DNA of 64,000 nucleotides from positions 1 through 64,000 of the forward strand of contig NZ_JAUSRB010000001.1 of assembly GCF_030811595.1 (NCBI RefSeq), given 5' to 3'. The notes under the pieces are model-generated. The model saw only the letters and a program-made list of their open reading frames with translations, had not been told where the DNA came from and did not search any database. Origin of the DNA: Streptosporangium brasiliense. Lineage in GTDB: Bacteria > Actinomycetota > Actinomycetes > Streptosporangiales > Streptosporangiaceae. A program made the position numbers and the translations under genes. Numbering within the stretch: position 1 is the stretch's first letter; the number at the start of each line of letters is the position of its first letter. Shown here piece by piece: positions 55,136-63,667 of this stretch.

Positions 55136-55468
55136 GGAATGATCACCTCGGGGGATCGATGAGGGCTGATGGGGGTGACGGCCGGCTCCCCACCTGCCGC
55201 GTCGCGGTACGGGCGGGGGAGCGGCCGGACGGGGAGCCGGCGGGCCGGGGACGCGGACCGGGGAGGGGCCGGACGGAGAGTTCGGCGTGGCCCGGGGAGG
55301 GGCCGGGGAGCTCGGTCCGGGAAAGGCCGGGCGGGAGGTCCGACGGACCGGCCGGACGCGGTCCGGGAAGGCCCGGCGGTCCGGGGAGGGGGCCGGACGG
55401 AGAGTTCGGGAAGCCGGACCGAGAGTTCGGGAAGCCGGACGGAGAGTTCGGCGCGGGCCGGGGTGTGG
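55136..55468. repeat. repeat-rich spacer between exporter permease and ATPase genes
   Basis: No gene is supported in these 333 bases. Around 55395-55456 a 21-base unit containing AGAGTTCGG recurs at 55401, 55422 and 55443, and a further AGAGTTCGG occurs near 55278. Many GGCCGG-rich imperfect repeats fill the rest. On the minus strand it reads through as Arg/Pro/Ser-rich sequence with no ribosome site, so I read it as expanded noncoding spacer. Confidence 0.65.
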
Positions 55469-56311
55469 TCAGCGGGGATCTTCGACGAGCCGGAGGTACA
55501 CATCCTCCAGGGAGGGGCGGGTCACGGTCAGCTCGGGCACCTCGCCGTCGAAGCGATGGGTCAGCTCAAGCACGGTCCTGGTCGGGACATCGGTCTCCAG
55601 CACCCGGCGCTCGCCCCCGTCGGACCAGCTCACCGTGGCCTTGGCGGTGGCACGGCCGCCCAGGGTCGCCGGCTCGCCCTCGGCCACGACGCGGCCCCTG
55701 GCGACCACCGCCACCCGGTCGGCCAGCGCCTCCGCCTCGTCCAGATAGTGGGTGGTCAGCACGATCGTGGTCCCCTGGTGGGCCAGGCCCTCGATCAGCT
55801 CCCAGAACTGCCGGCGCGCCTCGGGGTCGAACCCGGTGGTCGGCTCGTCGAGGAAGAGCAGCTCCGGGCCGCCGATCACCCCCAGCGCCACGTCGACCCG
55901 GCGCCGCTGGCCGCCGGAGAGCTGGCGGATCCGCTTGCCGGCCTTGTCGGTCAGGCCGACCTGCTCGATCACCTCGTCCGGGTCCTTGGGGTTGGGGTAG
56001 TAGCCCGCGAAGTGCCGCACGGTCTCCCGTACCGTCGCCTCGGCGACGTCGTTGGCCGTCTGCAGCACCACGCCGATCCGGGAGCGCCACTCGCGGGTCG
56101 GCCTGCCCGGGTCGGCGCCCAGGACGCTGACCTCTCCGGCGTCCCGGGTCCGGTAGCCCTCCATGATCTCCACCGTGGTGGACTTCCCTGCCCCGTTCGG
56201 GCCGAGGATCGCGAACACCTCGCCCGCGTTGATGTCGAGGTCGATGCCCCCGACCGCCTGCACGTCGCCGTATCGCTTGGCCAGGCCCCGCACCGTCACC
56301 GCTGTCGTCAT
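55469..56311 (-). CDS. ABC exporter ATP-binding protein
   Basis: A 280-residue ATPase. Walker A GPNGAGKST is at 37-45. The signature is LSGGQRRRVDVAL, Walker B is LLFLDEPTTGFDP and the H-loop is TTHYLDEAEALADR. A short C-terminal domain ends PSLEDVYLRLVEDPR. It is the first gene of the operon ATPase-permease-kinase-regulator. No ribosome site is evident before the ATG. A strong palindrome lies 54 bases upstream. Confidence 0.93.
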   Translation of the reverse strand: MTTAVTVRGLAKRYGDVQAVGGIDLDINAGEVFAILGPNGAGKSTTVEIMEGYRTRDAGEVSVLGADPGRPTREWRSRIGVVLQTANDVAEATVRETVRHFAGYYPNPKDPDEVIEQVGLTDKAGKRIRQLSGGQRRRVDVALGVIGGPELLFLDEPTTGFDPEARRQFWELIEGLAHQGTTIVLTTHYLDEAEALADRVAVVARGRVVAEGEPATLGGRATAKATVSWSDGGERRVLETDVPTRTVLELTHRFDGEVPELTVTRPSLEDVYLRLVEDPR

Positions 56312-56364
56312 GTCTCAAGCGTCGTCCAGGCGCGGCTCGCGCGACACCAACGACCGGTGGAACC

Positions 56365-56390
56365 CCCTGTCCTCCGTTCGGAGGACAGGG
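56365..56390. promoter_or_regulatory. perfect palindrome upstream of the second ABC operon
   Basis: The 11-base arms CCCTGTCCTCC (56365-56375) and GGAGGACAGGG (56380-56390) flank GTTC. It is 54 bases upstream of the ABC ATPase start and about 130 bases beyond the nucS stop. It could be the operator of the cognate regulator or a terminator for nucS. Lack of a T tract and distance from nucS favour an operator slightly. Confidence 0.5.
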
Positions 56391-56486
56391 ATCACGCCGC
56401 GGTGGACACCGCCGGGCCGCGGTGGACGGGGCCCGGCCCCGGGGCTGGAACATGGCCGGAAATCTGGAACGGGGCCAGGAGCCCGG

Positions 56487-56528
56487 AACGGGGCTGGAAC
56501 CTAGAACAACGGGGCTGGGACCTAGAAC
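56487..56528. repeat. 21-base tandem repeat over the nucS stop codon
   Basis: Two copies differing at one base (56487-56507 and 56508-56528) lie end to end. The second contains the nucS TAG, so the 3' end of nucS including its stop has been duplicated downstream. More degenerate copies of the CCAGCCCCGTT-like core continue to about 56445. Confidence 0.75.
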
Positions 56529-57181
56529 AGGGTGTCGTTGCGCTCGATGCCCCGCAGCTCGTCGTAGTCGAGGGTGACGCAGCGGATGCCGCGGTCCTCC
56601 GCGAGGGTCCTGGCCTGCGGCGCGATGGCCTGGGCGGCCAGGATGCCGGAGACCGGGGCGAGCAGGGGGTCGCGGTTCATCAGCTCCAGATAGCGGGTGA
56701 GCTGCTCCACGGCGTCGATGCCCGCGCGGCGCTTGAGCTCCACGGCCACGGTCGCTCCAGCGTGGTCACGGCAGAGGATGTCCACCGGGCCGATCGCCGT
56801 CATGTATTCGCGGCGGACCAGCGTCCAGCCCGCGCCCAGCGTGGTGATGTGCTCGGCCAGCAACTCCTGCAGGTGAGCCTCGACGCCGTCCTTGATCAGA
56901 CCGGGGTCCACCCCCAGCTCGTGGCTGGAGTCGTGGATGATCTCCTCCATGGTGAGCACGAGCTTCTCACCGGTCTTGCCGTGGGTCACCGTCCAGGTGC
57001 CCTCCTCCTCGCGGAGCTTGCACGGCGGATTCATCCAGTTCAGTGGTTTGAAGGCCCGGTCGTCGGCGTGGATGGAGACCGAGCTGTCCGCCTTGATCAG
57101 GATCAGCCGGGGCGCCATCGGAAGATGCGCAGTGAGCTTTCCCACGTAATCCACGCTGCATCGCGCGATGACCAACCGCAT
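56522..57181 (-). CDS. nucS: mismatch-specific endonuclease NucS
   Basis: A 219-residue nuclease of the NucS/EndoMS family. It gives actinobacteria a mismatch repair pathway in place of MutS/MutL. The N-terminal dimerisation domain ([20 protein letters not shown]) is followed by a RecB-like nuclease core with D134 (GPVDILCRD) and E148-x-K150 (AVELKRR). The ATG at 57181 is chosen because the family begins [14 protein letters not shown] eight bases upstream suggests a leaderless transcript. It is divergent from the dehydrogenase across 87 bases. Confidence 0.95.
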   Translation of the reverse strand: MRLVIARCSVDYVGKLTAHLPMAPRLILIKADSSVSIHADDRAFKPLNWMNPPCKLREEEGTWTVTHGKTGEKLVLTMEEIIHDSSHELGVDPGLIKDGVEAHLQELLAEHITTLGAGWTLVRREYMTAIGPVDILCRDHAGATVAVELKRRAGIDAVEQLTRYLELMNRDPLLAPVSGILAAQAIAPQARTLAEDRGIRCVTLDYDELRGIERNDTLF

Positions 57182-57189
57182 GAGCGCCA

Positions 57190-57195
57190 ACCCTA
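57190..57195 (-). promoter_or_regulatory. -10 element of nucS
   Basis: TAGGGT on the minus strand lies eight bases before the nucS ATG with no ribosome site between. It is consistent with leaderless transcription. Confidence 0.45.
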
Positions 57196-57255
57196 CCGGT
57201 GAGATCCCGGTGCCGAGGGCCCAAGCCGGTTTTGGGGTGGGACAGGCACCTCTGG

Positions 57256-57261
57256 GAGACT
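57256..57261 (+). promoter_or_regulatory. -10 element of the 3-hydroxyacyl-CoA dehydrogenase gene
   Basis: GAGACT, one base off TAGACT-type consensus, lies seven bases before the ATG at 57269. The divergent nucS -10 is 60 bases away. Confidence 0.4.
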
Positions 57262-57268
57262 GGGCCGC

Positions 57269-58735
57269 ATGACGCGCAGCTTTGAGAAGGTCGGAGTGGT
57301 CGGGCTCGGCACGATGGGCGCGGGGATCGCCGAGGTGTTCGCCCGCGCGGGGCTCGCGGTCACCGGTGTGGAGGCCGACCCGGCGGCGCTGGAGCGGGGC
57401 CGGGGCCACCTGGAGGGCTCCACCGGAAGGGCCCTGGCCAAGGGGAGGCTGAGCGAGGCCGGGCGTGCGGAGATCCTCGGCCGGGTGACCTTCACCACCT
57501 CCCTGGAGGACCTCGCCGACGCCGATCTGGTGATCGAGGCCATCCCCGAGGTCATGGAGTTCAAGCGCGCCCTGTTCACCGACCTCGACCGCATCTGCAA
57601 GCCGTCGGCGGTGCTCGCGACCAACACCTCCTCGCTCTCGGTCACCGAGATCGCGGCCACCACGACCCGGCCCGGCCAGGTCGTGGGCATGCACTTCTTC
57701 AACCCCGCGCCGATCATGAAGCTGGTCGAGGTCATCCGTACGGTGGCCACCGAGGACGGCCTGGCCGGGGAGGTGGCGGACCTCGCGCGCAGGCTCGGCA
57801 AGACCCCGGTGACCGTCGGCGACCGCGCCGGGTTCGTGGTCAACCGGCTGCTGCTGACCTACCTCAACCACGCCGCCACGCTGCTGGACGGCGGCCTGGC
57901 CACCCGCGACGACATCGACGTCGCGATGAAGGCCGGCGTCGGGCTGCCGATGGGCCCCTTCACCCTGCTCGACCTGATCGGCCTGGACACCTCCTACGAG
58001 GTGCTGTGCGTGCTGTTCCAGGAGAGCCGCGACCGCCGCCACGCCCCCGCGCCGATCCTGCGCGAGCTGGTCACCGCCGGCCTGCTCGGCCGCAAGTCCG
58101 GCGGCGGCTTCTACCGGGGCGAGGAGCCCGGCGGGCCGCCGGCGGACAAACCGTCGGTGAACTCGGTGGCGGTGCTGGGCGAGGGGGCTCAGGAGCTCGC
58201 CGACAGGCTCTCCGCCGCCGGGTTCAAGTCCGCCTCCACGGAGGACGCCGACGTGGTCGTCGCGCTGTCGCGCACCCCCGTGGTCGAGCTGGCCGCGGGG
58301 CTGCCGCACCCCGAGCGCCTGGTCGGCCTGCACCTGGTCGGCGACAAGGTCGCCGAGGTCGCCTCCACGGTGCTCACCTCGCCCGAGGCCGCGCGCGCCG
58401 TGGAGGGCCTGGTGCGGATCGCCGGCCGGACCCCGGTGCCGTGCAAGGACCGGGCCGAGTTCGTGGTGGACGCGCTCCTCTACCCGTATCTGAACGACGC
58501 CGTGCGGATGTACGACTCCGGCTACGCGAGCGTCGAGGACATCGACGCGGCCATGAGGCTGGGCTGCGGCTACCCCACCGGGCCGTTCGAGATGCTCGAC
58601 GAGCTGGGGCTGGAGACCGTCCGCGACGGGCTGCGCGCCCTCTACGCCGAGTATCGCGAGCCGTCCCTGGCCCCGGCGCCGCTGCTCGACCAGCTCGTCA
58701 CGGCCGGGGTGCGGAGCATCCGCGACCTGCCATGA
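57269..58735 (+). CDS. 3-hydroxyacyl-CoA (3-hydroxybutyryl-CoA) dehydrogenase, two-domain form
   Basis: A 488-residue NAD(P)-dependent enzyme oxidising 3-hydroxyacyl-CoA. The Rossmann motif GLGTMGAG is at 12-19. [33 protein letters not shown] and catalytic [16 protein letters not shown] are conserved, followed by [12 protein letters not shown]. After about residue 300 a second, shorter copy of the C-terminal half follows ([14 protein letters not shown], then [20 protein letters not shown]). Most short bacterial forms have about 285 residues, so this is the long two-domain form. It may act in butyryl-CoA or polyhydroxybutyrate metabolism. Its stop overlaps the next gene's ATG. Confidence 0.9.
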   Translation: MTRSFEKVGVVGLGTMGAGIAEVFARAGLAVTGVEADPAALERGRGHLEGSTGRALAKGRLSEAGRAEILGRVTFTTSLEDLADADLVIEAIPEVMEFKRALFTDLDRICKPSAVLATNTSSLSVTEIAATTTRPGQVVGMHFFNPAPIMKLVEVIRTVATEDGLAGEVADLARRLGKTPVTVGDRAGFVVNRLLLTYLNHAATLLDGGLATRDDIDVAMKAGVGLPMGPFTLLDLIGLDTSYEVLCVLFQESRDRRHAPAPILRELVTAGLLGRKSGGGFYRGEEPGGPPADKPSVNSVAVLGEGAQELADRLSAAGFKSASTEDADVVVALSRTPVVELAAGLPHPERLVGLHLVGDKVAEVASTVLTSPEAARAVEGLVRIAGRTPVPCKDRAEFVVDALLYPYLNDAVRMYDSGYASVEDIDAAMRLGCGYPTGPFEMLDELGLETVRDGLRALYAEYREPSLAPAPLLDQLVTAGVRSIRDLP

Positions 58736-59055
58736 GCCCTCGCAGAGCCCGCCGGATGAGCCCCTTCGACCGGGGCGGCAGCCGCAATTCCTCCTCCCGC
58801 CCGGTCGGCGGGTCCGTGCCCGGGGTCGACCAGGTCGAGGAGTGGCCCGACGGCGACTGGCACGTGCGCCGGGTCACCGGCGCCGGAGCGGACAAGGTCT
58901 ACCGCTGCCCCGGCTGCGACCAGGAGATCAGGTCCGGCCTGCCGCACCTGGTGAGCTGGCCGGCATGGGCGGGCGGGGAGAACGAGCGCAGGCACTGGCA
59001 CACCGCGTGCTGGCGCAACCGGGTCAAGCGCGGCCCCGGCCGGACCCGATACTGA
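58732..59055 (+). CDS. small zinc-ribbon-like protein
   Basis: A 107-residue protein. C59 and C62 in RCPGCDQEI, with H88, H90 and C93 in RRHWHTACW, form a probable zinc site. The N-terminal 30 residues are basic and low in complexity. Similar small proteins follow this dehydrogenase in other actinobacteria and are often labelled ATP/GTP-binding without evidence. I see no nucleotide-binding loop. Translation is coupled to the dehydrogenase through ATGA. Function unknown. Confidence 0.75.
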   Translation: MSPRRARRMSPFDRGGSRNSSSRPVGGSVPGVDQVEEWPDGDWHVRRVTGAGADKVYRCPGCDQEIRSGLPHLVSWPAWAGGENERRHWHTACWRNRVKRGPGRTRY

Positions 59056-59125
59056 CGACGATCGCGTGGCGCCCGTCCCCGGACCCCGGTCCACCGGCGC
59101 CCGCTCACGAGATGGAGTGGGATAC

Positions 59126-59839
59126 ATGGAGATCCGGGCCTCTACGGTGCTGCCCGCGCGCAGGGAGCCGATCGAGCTGCACACGGCCGACGGGCTGACC
59201 CTCGTCGGCGAGCTGGCCCTGCCGGCCGACCGGCCCCCGGTGGCCACGCTGATCTGCCTGCACCCGCTGCCCACGCACGGCGGCATGATGGACAGCCACC
59301 TCTACAAGAAGGCCGCCAACCGGCTGCCCGCGCTGGCGGACCTGGCCGTGCTGCGGTTCAACACGCGCGGCACGACCTCCGACCGGGGCACCTCCCAGGG
59401 CGCCTTCGGCAAGGGGGAGCAGGAGGGGCTCGACGTCGCCGCCGCGCTGGAGTACGCCGAGTTCCACGACCTGCCGCGGGTCTGGCTGGTCGGCTGGTCG
59501 TTCGGCACCGAGCTGGTGCTCAAATGGGGTCACGACCCGCTCGTGGAGGGGGCCGTCCTCCTCTCCCCGCCGCTGCACCGGGCCACCGACGCCGACCTCG
59601 ACGTGTGGGCGGCGTTCGGCCGGCCGCTGACCGCGCTGGTCCCCGAGTTCGACGACTACCTGCAGCCGGAGAAGGCCCGGGAGCGCTTCGCCCGGGTCCC
59701 CCAGGCCGAGGTCATCGGGGTGGACGGCGCCAAGCACCTGTGGGTCGGCGAGCCGTACGTGCGGATCGTCCTGAACGAGATCGTCCGACGGGTGAACCCG
59801 GCCGCCCACCCCCTCCCCACGGAGGTCGCCGGCCCGTAG
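59126..59839 (+). CDS. alpha/beta hydrolase (dienelactone hydrolase-like)
   Basis: A 237-residue hydrolase. The nucleophile elbow GWSFG carries S125, the oxyanion region is LHPLPTHGGMMD, and the probable acid and base are in the last third (GVDGAKHLWVG with the histidine). The layout matches short prokaryotic alpha/beta hydrolases with a PLPTHGG motif. The ATG at 59126 has GGAG eight bases upstream. Substrate unknown. It is in line with the preceding genes but separated by 70 bases. Confidence 0.85.
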   Translation: MEIRASTVLPARREPIELHTADGLTLVGELALPADRPPVATLICLHPLPTHGGMMDSHLYKKAANRLPALADLAVLRFNTRGTTSDRGTSQGAFGKGEQEGLDVAAALEYAEFHDLPRVWLVGWSFGTELVLKWGHDPLVEGAVLLSPPLHRATDADLDVWAAFGRPLTALVPEFDDYLQPEKARERFARVPQAEVIGVDGAKHLWVGEPYVRIVLNEIVRRVNPAAHPLPTEVAGP

Positions 59840-59947
59840 GGTCCCGCCCGGCCCCCGGCGGCGGAGCCCGCGCCCACGGCCCCGGGGGCGGGGAGGCGCC
59901 GGCCCGCAGGGGCCCGCCCCGTCCTTGACGGTGGAGTCAGCGCGCCA

Positions 59948-59963
59948 TCACAACCCGTTGTGA
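59948..59963. promoter_or_regulatory. 16-base palindromic operator candidate
   Basis: TCACAAC-CC-GTTGTGA has perfect seven-base arms. It lies 31-46 bases upstream of the putative -10/start of the leaderless hydrolase gene, over the expected -35 region. This is where a repressor or activator dimer would bind. No regulator gene is adjacent. The rest of the gap 59840-59947 holds degenerate GGCCCGC-type repeats. Confidence 0.55.
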
Positions 59964-59994
59964 ATCAAGGGGTGCCAGATCGCTGCTCCGCGAT

Positions 59995-60000
59995 TACGGT
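59995..60000 (+). promoter_or_regulatory. -10 element of the second alpha/beta hydrolase gene
   Basis: TACGGT ends seven bases before the GTG at 60008, with no ribosome site. This supports GTG 60008 as the start over an in-frame GTG at 59960. Confidence 0.5.
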
Positions 60001-60007
60001 GGACTGC

Positions 60008-60799
60008 GTGCACCTGTACACGCGATCGGCGGGCGAGGGACTTCCGGTCGTCCTCCTGCACGCCTTCCCTCTGTCATCGGCCATGTGGCTGGCCCAGCGC
60101 GAGGGGCTGAGCGCCGTCTGCAAGGTCATCACCCCCGACCTGCGCGGTTTCGGTGGCTCGGTGCTGGGCGACGACGCCCCCTCCCTCGACGTGATGGCCG
60201 ACGACGTCGTGCGCCTGCTCGATCACGAGGGCGTCGACCGGGCCGTCGTCGGCGGGCTGTCCATGGGCGGCTACGTGACGATGGCGCTGTGCCGCCGGCA
60301 CCCCGACCGGGTGCTGGGGGTGGTCCTCGCCGACACCAAGGCGGCCGCCGATGCCGAGGCGGCCAGGGCCAACCGCGAGCGCATCGCCGCCGCCGTGCTC
60401 GACGGCGGCACCTCGATCCTGGTGGAGGAGGTGCTCCCGTCGCTGCTGGGGGTGACGACCGCGCGGCGCAGGGCGATGGTGTCCGGCCGGGTGCGCGGGC
60501 TGGTCCAGTCGGCCCCGCCGAAGGCCGTGGCCTGGGCGCAGCGGGCCATGGCGGCCCGTTCCGACTCCCTCGACACCCTGCGCGGGCTCAAGGAGCCAGC
60601 GCTGGTGATCGTCGGGGAGGAGGACCTGCTCACCCCGCTCGCCGACGCCGAGACGATGGTCGAGGCCGTGCCGGACGGGCGGCTGGCCGTGATCGAGAAG
60701 GCGGGCCACCTGAGCGCGATCGAGCAGCCCGAGGCGTTCAACCGCGCGGTGGCCGGCTTCATAGCCGGGCTTGCCGGGGGAGCACCACCTCGCGGATGA
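60008..60799 (+). CDS. alpha/beta hydrolase
   Basis: A 263-residue hydrolase of the esterase/haloperoxidase group. VLLHAFPLSSAMW is the oxyanion loop, GGLSMGGY carries nucleophile S85, the acid is likely in VIVGEEDLLTP, and KAGHLSAIEQPEAFN holds the catalytic histidine. GTG 60008 is chosen for the upstream TACGGT. An earlier GTG would add 16 residues. Its 3' end overlaps the convergent AI-2E transporter gene by 41 bases. Confidence 0.87.
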   Translation: MHLYTRSAGEGLPVVLLHAFPLSSAMWLAQREGLSAVCKVITPDLRGFGGSVLGDDAPSLDVMADDVVRLLDHEGVDRAVVGGLSMGGYVTMALCRRHPDRVLGVVLADTKAAADAEAARANRERIAAAVLDGGTSILVEEVLPSLLGVTTARRRAMVSGRVRGLVQSAPPKAVAWAQRAMAARSDSLDTLRGLKEPALVIVGEEDLLTPLADAETMVEAVPDGRLAVIEKAGHLSAIEQPEAFNRAVAGFIAGLAGGAPPRG

Positions 60800-62036
60800 T
60801 CAGCGCGATCGCCGCGGCCACCGGGATGGCCAGCAGCGCTCCGACGATGCCGAGCAGCGCGCCGCCGAACAGCGCGGCGATCACGGTGACCGCCGGGGCC
60901 ACGTCCACCGAGCGCTTCATCACGCGCGGATAGACCAGATAGTTCTCCACCTGCTGGTAGACCAGGAAGAAGATCCCGCAGGCGATGCCCAGCGTCCCCG
61001 ACTGCAGCAGCGCCACCACGCTCACCAGCACCGCGCCGATCGTCGCGCCGACCAGCGGGATCAGGTCGGTGACCGCCACGACCAGGGCGAGCGCCAGGGC
61101 GTACTCGACGCCCAGGACGCCGAGGAACACCCAGCTGACCACGCCGGCGATCACCGAGATCAGCAGGTTGCCGGCCACGTAGCCGCCGATGCCGCTGATG
61201 ATCTCGTCGCCGAGCGCCCGGGTCCGCTCCCTGCGACTGCTCGGCACGAGCCGGAAGAGGTAGTCCTTGATCGAGGGCAGCGAGCCGAGGAAGTACAGCG
61301 TCAGGACCAGCAGCGTGACCCCGGAGAAGAACGCGTTGAACACCACGGCGCCGGCGCCGACCAGGCCGCCGGCCACCGTCGTGGCGAGGCCGCCGCCGGT
61401 GATGAAGTCCCCCGCCCGGGTCAGGATCTGGTAGTCGCTGTCGAGCTCCTTGAGCGTGGGGTTGGTGAGCAGTTCCTGCATGTAGCCGGGGACCGCGCCG
61501 ATGAACGCGGTGATCTCCTGGCTCACCGGCGGGACGATCGCGAGCCCGAAGAGCACGAAGAACATGATCACCGCGCCGAAGACGATCGTGATCGCCCCGC
61601 GGCGGGCCAGCCGGTGCCGCTGCAGCGCCTCGACGGCCGGGTTCAGTCCCAGGGCGAGGAACATCGCCACCACGACCAGGACGATCACGCTGCGCGAGGT
61701 GACCAGGGCCTGGGCCAGCGCCCACGCGGTCAGCAGGCCCATGCCGGCGGTCAGGCCGATCAGGAAGGGGTTCTTGGCCAGCGGCTTACCCGGCCGGCCG
61801 TACGGCGCCGCGTGCTCCTCCAGGGCCTCCGGGAAGGCACGGGGGCCCTCGGCGGCACCGGCGCCCCTGGAGGACGGAGCGGAGGACGGAGCGACGGCCG
61901 CGGCGGCGTCGGACCGGACGTCGGCGGAGGCGGCGTCGGGCGGGATGTCGGCCGCGGGGGCGTCGGCGTCCGGGGAGGTGCGAGGTCCCGGCGCGGGCGC
62001 CGCGGGGACGTCGGCTGTCTGGGACGCTTCGGGCAC
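60759..62036 (-). CDS. AI-2E family transporter (TqsA/PerM type)
   Basis: A 425-residue membrane protein. The first 85 residues are an Ala/Pro/Asp-rich disordered region. About eight hydrophobic segments follow. The conserved region ALVVAVTDLIPLVGATIGAVLVSVVALL and VENYLVYPRVMKRSVDVAPAV identify the family, which includes transporters for autoinducer, sodium or other small solutes. The GTG at 62036 has AGGAG five bases upstream. Substrate unknown. The N-terminal extension is unusual in composition but common in high-GC actinobacteria. Confidence 0.9.
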   Translation of the reverse strand: MPEASQTADVPAAPAPGPRTSPDADAPAADIPPDAASADVRSDAAAAVAPSSAPSSRGAGAAEGPRAFPEALEEHAAPYGRPGKPLAKNPFLIGLTAGMGLLTAWALAQALVTSRSVIVLVVVAMFLALGLNPAVEALQRHRLARRGAITIVFGAVIMFFVLFGLAIVPPVSQEITAFIGAVPGYMQELLTNPTLKELDSDYQILTRAGDFITGGGLATTVAGGLVGAGAVVFNAFFSGVTLLVLTLYFLGSLPSIKDYLFRLVPSSRRERTRALGDEIISGIGGYVAGNLLISVIAGVVSWVFLGVLGVEYALALALVVAVTDLIPLVGATIGAVLVSVVALLQSGTLGIACGIFFLVYQQVENYLVYPRVMKRSVDVAPAVTVIAALFGGALLGIVGALLAIPVAAAIALIIREVVLPRQARL

Positions 62037-62113
62037 GGCTGCTCCTAGCTCAGGGGTGCGCGCGAGCGCGCCGCGGGGTGCGCGGAGCCGCGCGGGACGG
62101 CGGAAAGACAGAA

Positions 62114-62149
62114 GGAGAGCCTAGCGACCCGAAGGTCGCCAGGCTCTCC
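62114..62149 (-). terminator. Rho-independent terminator of the coiled-coil gene
   Basis: A 16-bp stem with one mismatch (62114-62129 and 62134-62149) and a four-base loop lies 34 bases after the stop of the FilP/Scy-like gene. On the minus strand it is followed by the T-rich TTCTGTCTTTCC, a classical terminator layout. Confidence 0.8.
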
Positions 62150-62183
62150 CGTAGCCGTCGTCAACGCCCCGATCCGGTGGTGC

Positions 62184-63470
62184 CTACTCCTGCCACCACT
62201 CCGCGTCGTCGTCCTTCGTCTCGGCCTTGGCCGGGGCGGGCGCGGGAGCCGGGCTCTCGCTGCCGTTGGCCGCGGGGATGGCCGGCTTGGCCGGGGCCGC
62301 GGCGATCGCGGGCTCCGGCTCGGAGGCCGGGAGCGGCGCGCCGCCGAGCAGCTGGCGGAGCTGGGCGAGGTGGCTGGTGATGCTGTCGCGCTGGCGGGTC
62401 AGCTCGTCGACCTGGCGCTGGGCCACCGAGCGGGTCCGCTCGGACTCGGTCTTGGCGTCGGAGACGATCGACTCGGCGCTCGCCTTGGCCTCGGCGACGA
62501 GCTGGTCGGCGTTCTTGCGCGCGTTGGCGAGCAGCTGCTTGGCGTGGGTGTCGGCCTCGCGCCGGGTCTGCTCGGCCTGCTGGGTGGCCTTGGTGGCGCG
62601 CTGCTCGGCGGTGGCCGCGCGCTGCTCCGCCTCGGAGACCAGCTTCTGCGTGTTGGCCTGCGCGGTGGCGTGGCGCTCGGCCTCCTGGCGCTCGGCCTCC
62701 TCGCGGCGGGCGGCGAGCTGGATCTCGAACTCGGCCTCGTCCTGGGCGCGCTTGGCCTCGGACTCCTCCAGGACCCGCTGGGCCTGGGCGCGCATCTCGT
62801 CGGCCTGGCGCTTGGCGGTGGTGAGGACCTCGTCGCGCTCGCGCTTGGTCGAGGCGCGGAGCTGGGCGACCTCGCGCTCGGTGGTGGTGCGCAGCTTGGC
62901 GATCTCGCGCTCGGCGTCGGCGCGCTTCTCGGCCACCTCGTGGTCGGCGGTGGCCCGCAGCTTGGCGACCTCGCGCTCGGTGGTGGCGGTCAGCTCGTCG
63001 GCCTCCCGGCGGGCGGTCGAGCGGATCTCCTCGGCCTCGCGCTCGGCGGTGGTGCGCATGTCGTCGGCCTCGCGGGTGGCGAGGGCGCGCTTCTCGGCCG
63101 CCTCGTTCTCCGCCGCGGCGCGCAGGTCGGCGGCGTCGACCTTGGACGCGGCCTTGATCTCGTTCGCCTCCGACCGGGCGGCCTGGACCAGCTCGGTGGC
63201 CTGCTCCTCGGCGAGGCGGAGCAGCTGCTCGATCCGCGCCCCCAGGCCGGAGTAGGTCGGGCGCTCCTGCTCCTGCAACTGACGCTGGGAGTCGGACAGA
63301 TCTCGCTGCAGGCCCTGAACCTGCTCCCGGGCCTGGCGCAGCTCGTTGTCGACCTGCTTCAGATGGTCGTGAACCTGGTGCCGGTCATAGCCACGGAGCA
63401 CCACGTCGAATTCCCGAGCGGGGGCGTCTTCAAAGAAGTTGTTGAGCTGGGCGTCGATGTCGGACTGCAT
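62184..63470 (-). CDS. FilP/Scy-like DivIVA-family coiled-coil cytoskeletal protein
   Basis: A 428-residue protein, almost entirely coiled coil. The N-terminal DivIVA-like motif FDVVLRGYDRHQVHDHLKQVDNEL is followed by TYSGLGARIEQLLRLAEEQATEL, as in FilP of Streptomyces. Then come about 250 residues of EREVAKLRATA/AEREAEEIRSTA-type repeats and a Pro/Ala tail ending DDDAEWWQE. The same neighbourhood in Streptomyces holds filP and scy beside methylmalonyl-CoA epimerase, which organise polar growth. ATG 63470 is used. An ATG at 63530 would add 20 residues, and neither has a perfect ribosome site. Confidence 0.85.
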   Translation of the reverse strand: MQSDIDAQLNNFFEDAPAREFDVVLRGYDRHQVHDHLKQVDNELRQAREQVQGLQRDLSDSQRQLQEQERPTYSGLGARIEQLLRLAEEQATELVQAARSEANEIKAASKVDAADLRAAAENEAAEKRALATREADDMRTTAEREAEEIRSTARREADELTATTEREVAKLRATADHEVAEKRADAEREIAKLRTTTEREVAQLRASTKRERDEVLTTAKRQADEMRAQAQRVLEESEAKRAQDEAEFEIQLAARREEAERQEAERHATAQANTQKLVSEAEQRAATAEQRATKATQQAEQTRREADTHAKQLLANARKNADQLVAEAKASAESIVSDAKTESERTRSVAQRQVDELTRQRDSITSHLAQLRQLLGGAPLPASEPEPAIAAAPAKPAIPAANGSESPAPAPAPAKAETKDDDAEWWQE

Positions 63471-63667
63471 GGAGGCTCGATCCTGGGTTGTCGAGACGGC
63501 TACACGGGCCGGACGGGGGATTTCGGACATCCGAGGCGGGAGCCGTGGCGGGATCCACGTCCGGTGATAGGCCAGCGTACTCTGGTGTTGCCGTGTTGGC
63601 GGTCTCCTCCGACTTTCTGCGCGATTTGTTACGTATGAGCCTTTCTTGCATTTGACAGAACGCTCGA

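Noticed and set aside
55132..55503. Possible small gene in the ABC spacer (123 codons, minus strand)
   Set aside because: The product is repeats of Ser-Val-Arg-Leu-Pro-Glu-Leu and Arg/Pro-rich sequence, has no ribosome site and reflects the 21-base DNA repeats.
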